Position numbers and translations under genes: made by a program
Origin: Rhodopirellula sp. SM50
GTDB lineage: Bacteria > Planctomycetota > Planctomycetia > Pirellulales > Pirellulaceae
NCBI RefSeq assembly: GCF_002289565.1
Contig: NZ_NTFY01000060.1
Location: forward strand, 1 to 64,000
Direction of reading: 5' to 3'
Length of the DNA: 64,000 bases
Part shown: piece by piece, positions 43,529 through 57,400 of the stretch
Layout of the letters: the number at the start of each line of letters is the position of its first letter
How positions within the stretch are numbered: position 1 is the stretch's first letter
The notes under the pieces: generated by a model
The model's input: only the letters and a program-made list of their open reading frames with translations
Databases searched by the model: none
What the model was told of the DNA's origin: nothing

Positions 43529-44640
43529 TGGAGGACGGCACACCCGAGAAACGAAGGCATGACAGTACCGCGAATCCGATCGAGTTCGGCGGGGCGGTTT
43601 GTCCGGTGCCGCTGCAAGACTACCCAAAGATCGTGCTCGGCCATGGCGGGGGAGGAAAACTGTCGAGCGAATTGGTCGAGCATGTTTTTCTGCCGGCGTT
43701 TCAAAATGATCATCTGAATCGGCTGGGTGATTCCGCCGTTTTCCAGGCCACCCATCTCCAGGCGATCGGCCAACGTTTGGCGATGTCGACGGATTCTTAT
43801 GTCGTTCGGCCGCTGTTTTTTCCGGGCGGATCGATCGGCGATCTGGCGATCAACGGGACCGTCAACGACCTGGCAATGAGCGGCGCCAAACCGCTGTACT
43901 TGAGTGCGGCGTACATCATCGAAGAAGGCTTTCCGATCGCCGAGCTCAAACGCATCGCCGACGCGATGGGCGCGGCCGCCCGCAACGCGGGGGTGACCGT
44001 CATCACCGGTGATACCAAAGTCGTCGAGCAGGGGCACGGTGACGGATGTTACATCAACACCGCCGGAGTCGGGGTGGTGCCCGACGGAATCGACATCGCC
44101 CCCAACAACGCACGTCCCGGCGATGCCGTGATCGTCAGTGGCACGCTCGGCGACCACGGCATGGCGATCATGAGTGTCCGCGAGGGGCTGGAGTTCGAAG
44201 CGGAGATTCAAAGCGATTCGGCTCCCCTGGCTGACATGGTTGCGGCGATCCTCCGGGTTTGCCCCGACGCCCACGTGCTGCGCGACCCGACCCGCGGCGG
44301 GCTTGCCGCATCCCTGAACGAAATCGCGGCATCGAGCGAGTGCGGGATCGTGATCGAAGAAACCAGAGTGCCGATCCATCCGATCGTCCAATCGGCCTGC
44401 GAAATTTTGGGTTTCGACCCGATGTTGGTGGCCAACGAAGGCAAGCTGGTCTGCATGGTGCCGGCGGAAGATGCCGACGCAGTCTTAACCGTGATACGAG
44501 CCGACCGCCATGGATCAGCCGCCGCCATCATCGGCCACGTCGTGGCCGAACACCCCGGCGTCGTCGTCGCCAAAACCGCGATCGGAGCCTCCCGAGTGGT
44601 CATCACCGCGATCGGCGAACAGTTGCCGCGGATCTGTTGA
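43528..44640 (+). CDS. hypE: Hydrogenase maturation protein HypE
   Basis: Starting at the ATG that overlaps the hypD stop, the protein has 370 residues. An ATP-binding AIR-synthase-like fold is visible in LGHGGGGKLSSELVEHV, LFFPGGSIGDLAINGTVNDL and ITGDTKVVEQGHGDG. The C-terminal PRIC tetrapeptide holds the Cys that HypF carbamoylates and HypE dehydrates to a thiocyanate, the source of the cyanide ligands. An upstream frame extension lies inside hypD and is not a start. Neither HypA, HypB nor hydrogenase subunits are in the window. Confidence 0.95.
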   Translation: MEDGTPEKRRHDSTANPIEFGGAVCPVPLQDYPKIVLGHGGGGKLSSELVEHVFLPAFQNDHLNRLGDSAVFQATHLQAIGQRLAMSTDSYVVRPLFFPGGSIGDLAINGTVNDLAMSGAKPLYLSAAYIIEEGFPIAELKRIADAMGAAARNAGVTVITGDTKVVEQGHGDGCYINTAGVGVVPDGIDIAPNNARPGDAVIVSGTLGDHGMAIMSVREGLEFEAEIQSDSAPLADMVAAILRVCPDAHVLRDPTRGGLAASLNEIAASSECGIVIEETRVPIHPIVQSACEILGFDPMLVANEGKLVCMVPAEDADAVLTVIRADRHGSAAAIIGHVVAEHPGVVVAKTAIGASRVVITAIGEQLPRIC

Positions 44641-45423
44641 TGATAGATCCGCCCTGGCATCCGTTTTCCTGGGATCGCTTGACACCCTGTTGCCTCGCCG
44701 TCCCTAGGTGACTACTTCCGATCACAGCATTTTCATCTGCGGACCGACGCTGCCAGAGTGTCCACCAATCAAGGTTGCAGTCGCGTGGCTGGACGTTCCC
44801 TTCACTCCAGCCAAAGACCCGCAGAAACTGCGGCGAATCCTTCGATTCAACTCGGCGGAGGTCGATGCGTCCCTCCGCGCGCCAGCCATCCAATGGCTGG
44901 CATGGCCAAGGACAACCTGCACTCCATTGGGGGTGTTGCCGACCGTTACGATCGACAACTGAAAAGGCGTGACTTTGGATCGGATGACTGTGCAAATGTG
45001 CGCGTTGAACAGGTGAACCGCACACATCAGGCAATCAGGTTGTGTTATTTCAGGAGCCAAATTGCCCATCCAGGCCCCGAAGAGGTTGTTTCGATCCGGT
45101 GGAATGCATTTTGCACGTCGAATGGATTGTTGGGATGGTATTGGGTCCAACCGCAGAATTTCTTCCTGAGGTGTAGCGTGCGCACGAGGTGTGGGTGCAT
45201 CGGACCATGGAGGACGCTGCAATTGCGGTGTCGGCAGCACGATGCGCTCTTTTACTTTTGTCGTCGCGATCGGCACCTTTGCCCACCTGGATGAGCGCTC
45301 TCTCGCTCCCTTTCCCCCTGCGATTTCCCCTACGCGACCAGGCGATAGGGACGTTCGCAAATTCTTTTTGGCAGACTCCCAACGAATGCCAGTTTTGACA
45401 GACCTTTGGCGAGGAACACTCTG
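44641..45423. other. Gap between hypE and the giant gene, no confident gene
   Basis: Several open frames on both strands compete here (for example 44708-44962 plus, 44722-45516 minus) and none resembles a protein family. A perfect 9-bp hairpin GCCAGCCAT/ATGGCTGGC lies at 44881-44901. The last bases hold the ribosome site GAGGA at 45411-45415 for the giant gene. A decayed gene cannot be excluded. Confidence 0.5.
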
Positions 45424-48400
45424 ATGTCCACAGCAAGCGCAACGCGAAGCCACCGACTCAGCGACAAGACCAAGAAGCGAAGGCAGCATTACTATCGCGA
45501 GACCCGTCGCCGTCATTTGCTCGCGGCGCTGGAGTGCCTTGAGCAGCGATTGGTGCTCAGTGGAGACGATCCGTGGGATGTCTGCGATCAGGAGTCGATC
45601 GGACCGGATCCGAGCACGTTATCGGAGTACCGAAGCGTCATCGACTCGATCGTCCCCGAGATGCAATTGGTCGACACCGATCTCTCCAACATCCAAGGCC
45701 AAGTCGTCTATCTCGACTTCGACGGTGCCGAGGGAGTGACCTACAACGGCCCGATCACTGTGACCGATATCAACGTACCCGCATTCGACGCCAGTCACGT
45801 GGGTCTGGGCGGCCAGGAGCAACAGATCATCAACTCAATTGTTGCATCGCTCAACGCACGATTCGAGCCCCTCGCAGTTACCTTCACTCAGCAAAGGCCA
45901 CCAGATGAACCGTACTCCACAATCTACATTGGCGGCGATGATTCCGCTTTCCGCAAGTTCGGCTCTTTCCTCGGGCTTGCGGAGCAAGTCGATGTTGGCA
46001 ATCACAATCGAGCCGATGATGGATTTGTCTTTGCTCTGAATCTCACGGGTCGCAGTGACCACTTTAGTGAAGTATCTGAACGAATAAGAGATGTAGTTGG
46101 GCATGAGACGCTCCACCTTTTCGGTATCGACCATGAAGTGTCGCCGCAATCCGCCAACGGAATTCTCTCAGAGGTTGGCTTTGCAAACGATCATCCTCTC
46201 GCTCACGTATTTGCAGCGGTTGGTGCGCCCGTCCATGAGGACATCGCCGCTGCCGCCTTCGAAGAGATAAACCCGGAGGTGCTAATTAAGATCCAAGATG
46301 CCAACGTCGATATCGATATACAACATGTGTTTGACGCCAGTTTCCACTTTGATGATTCAAACTTTGTCGGGGGTCTTGGAGTCATCAACGCTCTTTATGA
46401 CGTAGCCGTCGCCTATGCGAACCCAGACGGATTTGACAGCGAGGCAAGCCTAAATTTGGCTGAGTCATTCGGAGGATTATTGCACGTAGTTCAAGATTTC
46501 TACTCGCACAGCAACTGGAGCAATCATGGTCTCGATTCACTCGCGGAGACTGGTCTCGGCTTGTGGGATCTACCAATCTATGAGGTATCAGAAACCGCCA
46601 AAGCCGTGTTCATTGAGGGCGCAATAACCTCGACGCCCGCGCAGAGAGGCTGGGAGTTTAGCGTAGAGGAAAATGACCTCAGCCGAGTATATGTGCGGAT
46701 TTTGGACACGGGGACGACGATCCCCGCAATTATCACCGGCCTATTTGGGGGTGTCGAGGACTATGCTAACAATCGCGCGCCCATCGCAACGATCGCACAG
46801 GAAGCAGGCGTCGATTTGAACGCTCTTAGCTTGGCGTTGAACCATGATGGCACTGACAAGGACCTCGCGGACGGTCTTAATCACGATCATGAAGGTGATC
46901 ACAACACAGAAGCGAGACCGTTGTTCGCAGAGGCCTATTCTCTTGCGGTAGAGCAGTCACGTCACGAACTGCGACGATTGCTAAGTCTCGTAGAAGGAGC
47001 GTATGACACGGCCAGCCATTTGGTTTCTGCTTGGCAGCTCGACGTTCTCGACCCCCAAATCAGATGGGTCCGCGCACAGCCAAAAGTCTGGAGTGCATCG
47101 CAGCCTGGAATGCTGCCGACAACGAAGGTCACAGCATCGATAAAAGATGGACTGATCAGTAGCGGTGTCGACGTTTTTCGATTCGATTACCAGCAGCGCG
47201 ATATTGTTGGAGAATGGTCGCCCTGGATTCTCTGGGATAGAAGCCCTGACGTCCAGCGAGAGCGCGATGGAAGCACGACTGTCTCGACTGATTTCGTCGG
47301 ATTCCTCGGTAATGACTTCAACGTCCGCCTCACTGCGGAAGACGGCGCCGGCAATGAGGCAACGCGTGCTTTCCACGTTGAGTTTGTCGATATCGAGCTC
47401 GAAAACGGCACGCACAGTGTTCCCGCTGATTCCCGTGTGACGGCGAACCCGGAGATTGTGTTGCACACTACGATTTCCAATGACTTCTCCTCTTCGATTG
47501 CCGGAGACTTTTTCTTGCAATCGCGACAGCGTCCGAAGGACGGGGCATGGTCGTCTTGGGTGGACGTTCCACAATCGACTGATGTCGTGACGGATCCGCA
47601 CAACATCCCCAATCCAAACAACGTTCCGGAATTGTTGCCATTCAGTTGGTCCGCGCTGAAGACGACATTCACGGGTAATCCCAACGTTGAGTATGGCTTT
47701 CGGTGGCGCGGTATCGACACGACCAATGCGCCGTGGCTAAGCGACGAAACCTACGTCAGTGTGACGGGTTCGACCAGCAACAAAGGCCGCAACCTGGTCC
47801 TGCTCGATTTCACACCAGATGACAATATCAATGACGAAATCGTGCCGGATCCGTTTCGATCGATGTTCGCTCCTGTGCTCGAATCCGGGTTCTCGGCATC
47901 AACCCATCCGTGGCTGAACACGGACGGTAACCACACGCTGGATCCGCAAGATGCCGATGCTCTGATCGAAAAGATTACGGAGGACGTCCGTCGCCGGCTA
48001 AAACCGTTTGTAGAATTAACCGATTTGGAAGTTCGCGTACAACGCCTCGCCGACGCCGATCCGCAGAACGGTGGGCAGGTCTTGCTGAATGGAGAAGAAC
48101 AAGAAGATGGGGAAGGCTTTAAAGGTGGTGTGAATCGCGAAGACCTTAACGTTTTTGTAATCTATCTGGGTGGAGACCTCAACAAGGTCGACGAAGTTGC
48201 CAACATCGCTGACCCGGATACGCTCAATGCATTTGGCGTATCACGCTATCTTGCGGCCAGCGAAGAAAACGCCGAATCATATGCCTACGTTTTCACCGAC
48301 CGCATCGCCCAAGCACTTAAGCCGGCCGTGCGGAGCGTCTATGGCAAGTCACAAAACGACGGTCAGCTTGCGACGGCAAAGTTAGAAAAGAATCCACCGA

Positions 48401-51400
48401 ATCCCGATGTGCGAACAGTCACTTTGGCGGCGGGTAACGCCGCGTTGCCAAGCATCCCATCCGGCGCGCCGCTGAAGTTGCAGGTGCGCTATTTCGACGA
48501 AGCTTCTCAAACCTATCTTGTAGAGGATTTGTTCAACACTCGGGTGGTTGACGGCACGACGCTTGAATTCCCCATCCCCTCGCCGGAATTCGAACCGGTC
48601 AAGGCAGCGCGGTTCACTCGGTTGGTCAACGATTGGGAGAATCATGATCGAAAGATTCTGCTTCTTGAACTCGTCCAGCCAACCCAGCAGGACTTCGTCA
48701 AGCAGGTGGGGCACGTAGTCCAGCATGAGCTCGGGCATCTGCTGGGACTTGGCCATGTTCAAAACAAGGTCGTCGATGGGCAGGGCAATGTCAAGGAATC
48801 GGAAAACAACCCGCCGGGCGACTTGAACGTGATGAACTACAGTTCTCCCTATCAGGTCAGTCGATATTGGAACAAGACGACGCCACACGTGACGCAAGCG
48901 GTCTCATTCCCGTTTGGAGCTCCTTTTCCGAAGGACGGCGTGAACCACTACCAGGAGGTGCTGGCATCCTTTCAATTCGACCCTTCGGCTCAGCAGTTCC
49001 AGCAGTTGGCCCGCGACCAGGTCTACAATGACCTGACCGTCAAGCAGCAAATCGAGTCCACTACGATTGGAGCCACCGATTACGGCGCGCCTGTTGATTT
49101 TCTCGAGCAGAATGCGCCAGCCCGTCCGACACCCCCGATATCTACCAGCGGGACGAAAGGAACGACCACGCCCGCGGATGTGTCCAGGGACTTCAGCACT
49201 GGTTTCGACGGCTTTCGCCTCAACCTGCTCGACGATATCTCCGGTGTGGTTGATTTGCCGCAAGGGGCGTTGCCGCTGGTCCCGACCGAACTTTCAAGCC
49301 TTTTGGACTTCGGGGAGACCTTTGAAGATCTGATCAGCCAAGTTGACATCTCTGCGGCAACCAGCATGGTCGAACTTCAGTCGGCGCTTGAGACCATTGG
49401 GTTTTCGATTGACCACATTCTCACCGACCTACAGTTCGGCACGCTGGAGCCGAATGAAGCGGCTGACTTCATTCGTGCCACCCGTACCTATCGCATCGCC
49501 GATCTCGCGCAAAGCACGACGCTGACGCCCGACGCTCTTTCGGCGATCGGCGATCTCAACGGGCTTGACTTCAGCGGCACGTTGGATGTCGAAAGCGATA
49601 TCCTGTTCTCGGTCACGGTTGGCGTCGATACCGGTGGATTCTATCTGCTGCCCGGCGAATTGATGCGGACCAATATCGTCGCCCGAGGAGATGCCAATGC
49701 GAGTGTCGCGGGTGCCGCCACGGTCAGTGGGCAGGTGCATCTGTCGCTTGTCCCGTTTCTGAATCTGATGACCAGCAATCGTGATGGTCGAATCCGATTG
49801 AGTGAGGTCTCCAGTGCGGAGTCATTCGCAAGTCACACGGAATTAAACATCGTGGGGTCGGCCGGTGTCGGCTTGGACTTTCAATTGGATGTCCTACCAA
49901 CCAACGATCCTATTGAGTTCGGCGGTCAATGGTTCTGGGACATCGACGAGAATGGTTTTGCCTTAGACGCAGAGTATTCAGGGTTCCACAGTGAGGAATT
50001 ATTGGACGCCTTTACGGAGCTGATCGGAGCTGGAGTTAACGAAGTCGGCAAGTCCGCCTCGAAGATTGCTAGCCTAACCAAGTCGCTCCCGTTGGTTGGC
50101 GAAGAGATCTCGGCCGCTCTGGAGGGAACGATTGGCGAAACGCTCTCATTCGACAACAGCTTTGCATTTGCGCGAGACTATCTAGAGGAACGCGGGTTCG
50201 AAGTTCTTTCGATGATCGAGCCAGAGAATCTCGTCGAGTTTGCGACCGGTGGTGCTTCGCCCGGTGAAGTGTTTCGACTGCGCTACGTAAATCATGTCAA
50301 TGCCGCGATTTCCGAGTCGACCAATGGCAGCGCGGATTTCGGAATCGATTTCAACCTTCAAGGGCAAATCGAAGGTACTGCTGAGCTCGGAGTCGACCTT
50401 ACATTTGGACTTGATGCCACTGACGGTGTTTTCGTTGAAGAAGGCTCGGGAATCGATACTGACATGCTGATCAATGGCCAATTGGACGGTAGCGCCGAAA
50501 TTTTCAAATTGGCGAATGCAACCGCTTCTGCAACAGGTACGTTTGACGCCGATGCTACATTTACGATCGATGATGGAGACAGCGATCAAACCGAACGATT
50601 GTATATCTTCGATGGTGATTTGAACGCGGTCTTTGAGAATTCGGATGCGTTTTCTCTCGGCGGCAAAGTCCGACTCGACGACCTGACGATCACGGCCAGT
50701 ATCCCCGGTTTGTCGGACGTCTTGCCGGACGTCAGCTTTTCTGGGTCGGCTTACTACGACCTGGATACCGGCGAATCAGAGATCATCATCGATGACGATG
50801 CGATGATCGATGCCTTGGCGGGATTGGTGATCGGGGGTGTCAACGCGTTGGGCAATCAGGCAGGGTCGCTCGCCGATGTCACACGGAAAATACCAGTCAT
50901 TGGCAAAAGCGTCGCTGATGGGCTGACCACCGCCATCGCCGATCCGCTGCAAAACATCCAGCTTCCTTCGGTCGGTGACCGGAGGTGTGTCCCCCAATCC
51001 ACGGAGGGTTTGTGTGTCGTTGATGTCATCACCTGGGAAGAATTCATCGCCGAGGATATTTCCCAGGAAGACCTGCTGGTCCTGAGATATCTGGGACCGT
51101 CCGGCGCAGCGCATCGGTTCATGATCGACGCGAAAGACTCGTTCGAGGCCGGACCGGCGCGATTGGAATTGGACGGACGCCTGAGCGTTGAGCCTCAACT
51201 GGACTTTGACGTGACTTTTGGCGTTAACCTGAACCGCGGCCCCTTCATCCAAGAAGGGGCAACATTCAACGTGGGCTTGCCGGTCGACGGCCATCTTACC
51301 GGAAAAGCCTATCTGGGAAGTTTGGGACAAATCGGTGCGAGCGCGAGTGCCGATTTCAACGCCGGTGCGAGTCTGACGTTCAGCGATTTCGATTCCCAAC

Positions 51401-54400
51401 CCAGGGAGCATTTCTATCTGTTCGGATCCGATCCAGACACGACTTTGGACGTCTCCGATTTTCTCGATCACCCCGAAGCGTTAACGTACTCCGGCGACGC
51501 GTCCTTGACGACGACGTTGACGGCGACGAACCCGATCGGCCAGATTCCATTCGTCGGTGAGTTTCTTCCCAGCGAATTCAGTTGGGGCGTTGATGTCTAC
51601 TATGACCTCTTGGACGTCCGAAACAACTCATTCACGATTCGAGAAGACCAAGCGTTTAACGACTTGTTGAATCTATTTCGGGGCACCGAACAGAGTGTCA
51701 TCGAGAAGTTCTTTGGCTTGGTCGACAAGTACAATCCGCTACCGCAACCGCTGCGGACACTGCTGACGGTTCAATTGCCTATCATCGACACCTCCGCCCT
51801 GGACTTGCTCGGCGCGCCCGAGGGGATCGATGTGCTGTTGAACCCGAAAACTTACGCGCAGGGTCGGACCGCGGAACAGATTAGCGATCCCGGCGGGGAT
51901 GAGAGTCTCATTGACTTTCGGCTGGACGTGTTCGAAACCGAAAACATCATCGCGTTGCTGTCAGGCGAAACGGCAAATCTGGTGAGTGTCGAAATCGCGC
52001 AGCAATTTGGCGCTCCCGAAGCTGCGATTCCCGTGGTCCCACAGACTCCGATCTGGACCTTCTTCGGGTTGGTGACCGTGTCGGGCGGAATCGACGTCAC
52101 ACCAAGGTTCTTTTTCAACACGCACGTCCAATTGGGTTTGGATACGAACGGATTCTATGTCGGGGTTTTGCCGGGCAATGCGTTTGAGCTGACTGGCGGG
52201 ATCGATGTCAGCATCTACGCGAAGGGGGATCTTCTGGGCCTTGATTTTGCCGAATTGCGAGGCACCCCCGGACTGTCGTTGACCGGCGGCATCCAAATCG
52301 TCGAAACAGCCGCACCGATCGACAACAAGCTCCGTGTGAATGAAGTCGCGAACCTCAATAATTTCAGAATCAACGTCGGCGCGGACATCAGTCTCGAACT
52401 GAGCGCAAAGATCGGTTTTCCGGACTTGGGAAGTTTGTTTGTCAAGGAGCTAAGTAGTGGGCGAAAAGAGTTTCCGATCTTCCAGCAAGACGTTGGATCG
52501 GTTGCGGATGTGACGCAGAAGCTGGATTCGTTCAAGCAAAAGATGCAGCGTGAAGCAAAACGGCTTACAGATGCTGCCATCGGAGTGGTCGTCTGCTCGC
52601 CAGGCGGTCCGGTCGTTCAGGTCGTCTGTGGAGCAGTTGGTTACTTTCTCCCCGAGGTCGAGCAAGGATTGAAGGATGCCGCCAAGTGGGTTGGCGATCA
52701 GGCACAAGCGGTCGGTGAAACCGCGGAGCGAGTTTTCAATGATGCCGGACGTGAACTCGGAAACGCGGCACAGGCCGCCCAAGACGCCGGCGCGCGATTT
52801 GATCGAGAAGTCTTGCAACCGATCAGTCAGGGGATCAATCGCATTGGCAACGCGATTGCGGATGAACTGGGATGGGGCGGATGGACGAACGAAACCATTC
52901 CAACACGACGCACGCTAGGGGCCTATCAAGAGGGCTCGGTGCTGATTGTCAATTGGGACGTTGGAGCATCCCAGCATTACCTCAAAGGATTGTCCGCGGC
53001 CGACATTACCGTCGACATCATCGCCGGGCAAATCATCGTTGACGGCCCCGACTTCTTGGTCGACGAGCTGGTTGCCACGAAAAAGATCTGGACGTCTCGG
53101 GGCCGCAAGACCAAAGAACGCTGGCGATATGTAACGCACACGAACCAGATTCAATGGGGTCTCGCGGGAATCACCACCGTCAAGGTAATTGGCACGGAAG
53201 AGGATGACAAAATCCTCGTCCGCGAATCTGTGCCACTACGTGCTAACTTGCTCGGCAACGGCGGCAACGATCTGATCGTTGGAGGTGGCGGCGACGATGA
53301 ACTCGACGGTGGGATCGGCGATGATACGCTGATCGGAAACGCGGGCGCCGACCTTCTTCAGGGCGATGATAACGATGATCATCTCGTTGGTGGTGATGGC
53401 AACGATACGCTGGAAGGCGGATTCGGTGGTGATACGCTCGACGGGGGTAACGACGCCGATCAACTGCGTGGCGGCAATGACAATGACACCCTATTTGGCC
53501 GCTCCGGCAACGACATGCTCGACGGCGGGCTTGGCGATGACACGCTCCGAGGCGGTGCGGACGACGACACGCTTTCTGGCGGCGATCATGCGGACACCTT
53601 GTTCGGTGATAGCGGAAACGATTTATTGAAGGGCGACGACGGCGGTGACACGCTGGTCGGCGGACTGGACAATGACACGCTTTATGGTGGATTCCAGGAC
53701 GACTCGCTGATCGGAGACTTGGAAAATGGAAGTGGTGATGGGCGAGACATTCTCCATGGTGATCGCGGCAACGATTCGCTCGCCGGCGGTGGCGGCAACG
53801 ATGAACTTTATGGCGGAGTCGGCAGCGACATTCTTTACGGCCAGGCGGGGGCAGACCTCGTCGTGGGCGCATCCTTCGGCAGCGAAGTCGGTGATCTCCG
53901 GGATAGCGTTTTTGGTGGGGCTGGCCAGGACACCCTTCTGGGAGGCCTCGGCGATGACGTCCTTGGTGGTGGAGACGACAACGATTCGATCGAAGGCGGA
54001 TTGGGGCGTGATGAAATTGAGGGCGGCTTCGGCAATGATACATTACGCGGCGGCGAAGACGATGACACACTGGTCGGCTTTGCGGGCGCCGACACGATCT
54101 TCGGTGGCGCCGGTGCCGATACGATCTACGCCAGTGACGAAGCAAGCACGGGCAAGGGTTCCGAGATCGAGGGTGAGGGAGGAGACGACACGATCTTTGG
54201 AAGCGCTGGCAGAGATCGCATCATTGGAGGAATCGACAACGACACCCTCTACGGGTATCTAGGCAAAGACACGATCGAAGGCAGCAGCGGAGTCGACACG
54301 ATCTTTGGGGGAAGCGGCGACGACAGCCTCCTGGGGGGATCCGGCGGCGACATTCTCGTTGGGGGTGAAGGATACGACGTCGTGCGTGGGGGGAGCGGTC

Positions 54401-57400
54401 GGGACTTGATCGTCGGTGACCTGGTCGATGTCAGCACACTCGCGTTTCCCCCGTTGTCGAATCCAGCGGCCGGTGAATTCAACGCTCCGCTGGCCCCGAC
54501 CACGATCAGTGATTTCGCACTCGGCGACAACGCATCCGATAGCTCAAACGCTAGTGATTCAATCGTTGACCGCGAAAACCTCTATCACAATCAGTTGATG
54601 CGTCATGACGTCAATGATAGCGCGACGGTAACGCCGCTCGATGCCCTGCTCGTCATCAATTCCCTCGGTCGCAGCGAAAGCAGTCAAATCATGTTGAACG
54701 TGCTTCCGCCGCCATCTGACTTGCCGCCGTTCCCAGACGTCTCCAACGACGGAATGGTCAGCACGTTGGACGCCCTGCAAGTAATCAACATTCTGGGATA
54801 CGAGGCAAGCTCGAGCGCTAATTCGGCGGATTTGAATCTGCCCATCGTAACGCTAATCGCGTCTTCCAACTCTGGCACGGACTTCCTCTATGGAGATGAT
54901 AATGCCGATTGGATCTATGGCGGTCAAAAGGGAGACTTTATCTATGGCGGGGCAAGCCGTGACTACATCGAAGGCAACGAAGGAAATGACTCGCTCTACG
55001 GCGGCGTCGAAAAAGACATCATCCACGGGGGCGAGGACGATGATCGGCTTTACGGCGAAGAAGGAGATGACGAACTGCACGGCGATGACTCGGCCGGTGC
55101 TGCGGGACAGGATCATTTAGAAGGTGGGTTCGGCAAAGATGTTCTTCATGGCTGGGGCGGCGATGACACACTCTTGGGTGGCGGTGATGATGATGAGTTA
55201 TATGGAGACTCGGGAGAAGACCAACTGGAGGGCCAGGAAGGCGCCGATGAGTTGTATGGAGGCGACGATGTCGATCGATTGCTGGGAGGTGCCGGCGACG
55301 ACACGATCTACGGAGAGAGAGGCGACGACGTCATCCACGGAAACGCCGGGGAAGACCGGATTTTTGGTGGCTTGGATGGTGATGTCATTTACGCCGGTTC
55401 AGGCATGGATATCATCGACGGCGATCGCGGAGCCGATCTCAACGACTACGCCGGTGCAGATGCCGCGGCGACACTGATCACTCCGGGCGTGGATACGATT
55501 TATGGTGACTCCGGTGACGATCAAATTCGCGGCAATGAAGGAGACGACTGGCTCTACGGCAGCAGTTTCCAAGCCGGCGTAACGGGTTCTGACAAAGACA
55601 CGATTTTCGGCAATGAAGGGCATGACCATCTCTTCGGCGGATTCCAGATCGACATGCTCTATGGGGGCGAAGGCGACGATACGATTCGAGGTGGCGACGA
55701 CGACGACATCCTTTACGGCGAAGCTGGAGACGACACGCTGTTCGGCGATGGCGGCGCGGACGTCGCCTACGGCGGCCTGGACAATGACACGCTGTACGGC
55801 GGCGACCCGACTGATGGTGTGGGTGGCCCGACAGACGATGTGTTGATCGGCGAAGAGGGCAACGATTCGCTTTATGGAGACAAGGGTCGGGATATTCTTT
55901 TCGGCGGAACGTGGACTCCGGCGCTGGATCGTCAGCAATTCTTCGTCGCTAATCTGGTCGAACACCACGAGTACGACCCTCGGGACGCAATCTCCTACCA
56001 ATTGATTCCCAGTGCCGTCGATGGTCTTTCAGTGAAAGGTGTCGTCTTCACTGGCTACAGCGATGACGACACGCTTCAGGGCGGCGCGCACACCGACTGG
56101 CTTTTCGGAGGCGCCGGTGTTGATAACTTGGACGGCAACGACGGCGCAGACTACGTCGACGGCGGTCGCGACGGGGACATGGTTCATGGCGGACCCGGAC
56201 ATGATGTCGTGCGTGGTGGTGACGGCGCCGATACCCTGCACGGCAACGACGGCATCGACCAGTTGTACGGCGATGACGGCGGCGACTATCTGTTCGGGGA
56301 TGCGAGAGAAGATGATGCGGACAGCAGTGGGTTGACGGGGCAGAGGATTCAGCGGCTGTTGGGAGGCGATGATGGTGACAATCTTCACGCCTACGCCCCC
56401 GCCGTGGGCGACTCGAGTAACGAAGAGAGACTTTACGGCGAAGCGGGCGAAGACCGGCTGTATGGCAACCGCGGAAACGATTTCCTCTACGGCGGTGACG
56501 GTCGCGATCATCTGTTTGGCGATTACTTGCAGGGGCCGAATTACGTTTTGAGTCAGACTGCGAGCATCTTCGGCGGAGCGGATTATTTGTATGGCGAGCG
56601 GGGGGATGACAGTCTGTTTGGCGGCGGCGGTGACGATCTGCTCGACGGCGGTGGTGACTCGGATCGGTTGGAAGGCGAGAATGGAACCGACACGCTTTAC
56701 GGTGGTTCGGCGATCGATACCCTGGTCGTTGATGTGAGCCCCAGCTATGACGATGTGACCACGCCCGACCAGATCAACGGGCACTATCCGAGTCACGCTA
56801 CGGAAGTACCGGTAGACGACAACGCCACCGACATTCTGTTGATCAATGGGGACCAGGCTGGCACACTGAACGATCAGATCCTAGTCGGTCAAAATTCCGA
56901 CGGCGAACTTGAGGTCCACTACACCGATCGATCGGAACCGGTTCTCGTCACTTGGCGAGACGACCATGGTGTCCCCGTGGTTGAGCAGTTCCAGGTCGCT
57001 GGTCTGTCGGGACATGATTACATCGAGTTTGTGTCCGGACCCAATGCACTAAATCTCGGCGATCTTGAAGAACGGAGCAACGACTGGATCGGTGTGATCG
57101 ATGGCGGAGACGGTGACGACACGCTGATGGGGAGTCCGGGACGTGACCGAATTGACGGCGGTTTTGGAAGCGACGTGCTCTACGGCCTCAGCGGCGACGA
57201 CCGTCTCTGGGGCAATGCTCCCAACGAGGGCAACGACGGCGATTTTGACCGGCTGTACGCGGGGGCCGGTTTTGATGACCTGATCGGCGGACAGGGGAGG
57301 AATAAAATGTTCGCCTGGTCGGTCAACCCGGGCGGAGAATTCGATCCGATTGTCAAGCAATTCGGATTTGTGAACGGCCAACGTGCCATCCCGGATTCCC

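Noticed and set aside
44722-45516. Minus-strand open frame of 264 codons before the giant gene
   Set aside because: No recognisable domain, overlaps the well-supported start of the giant gene and competes with other unlikely frames.
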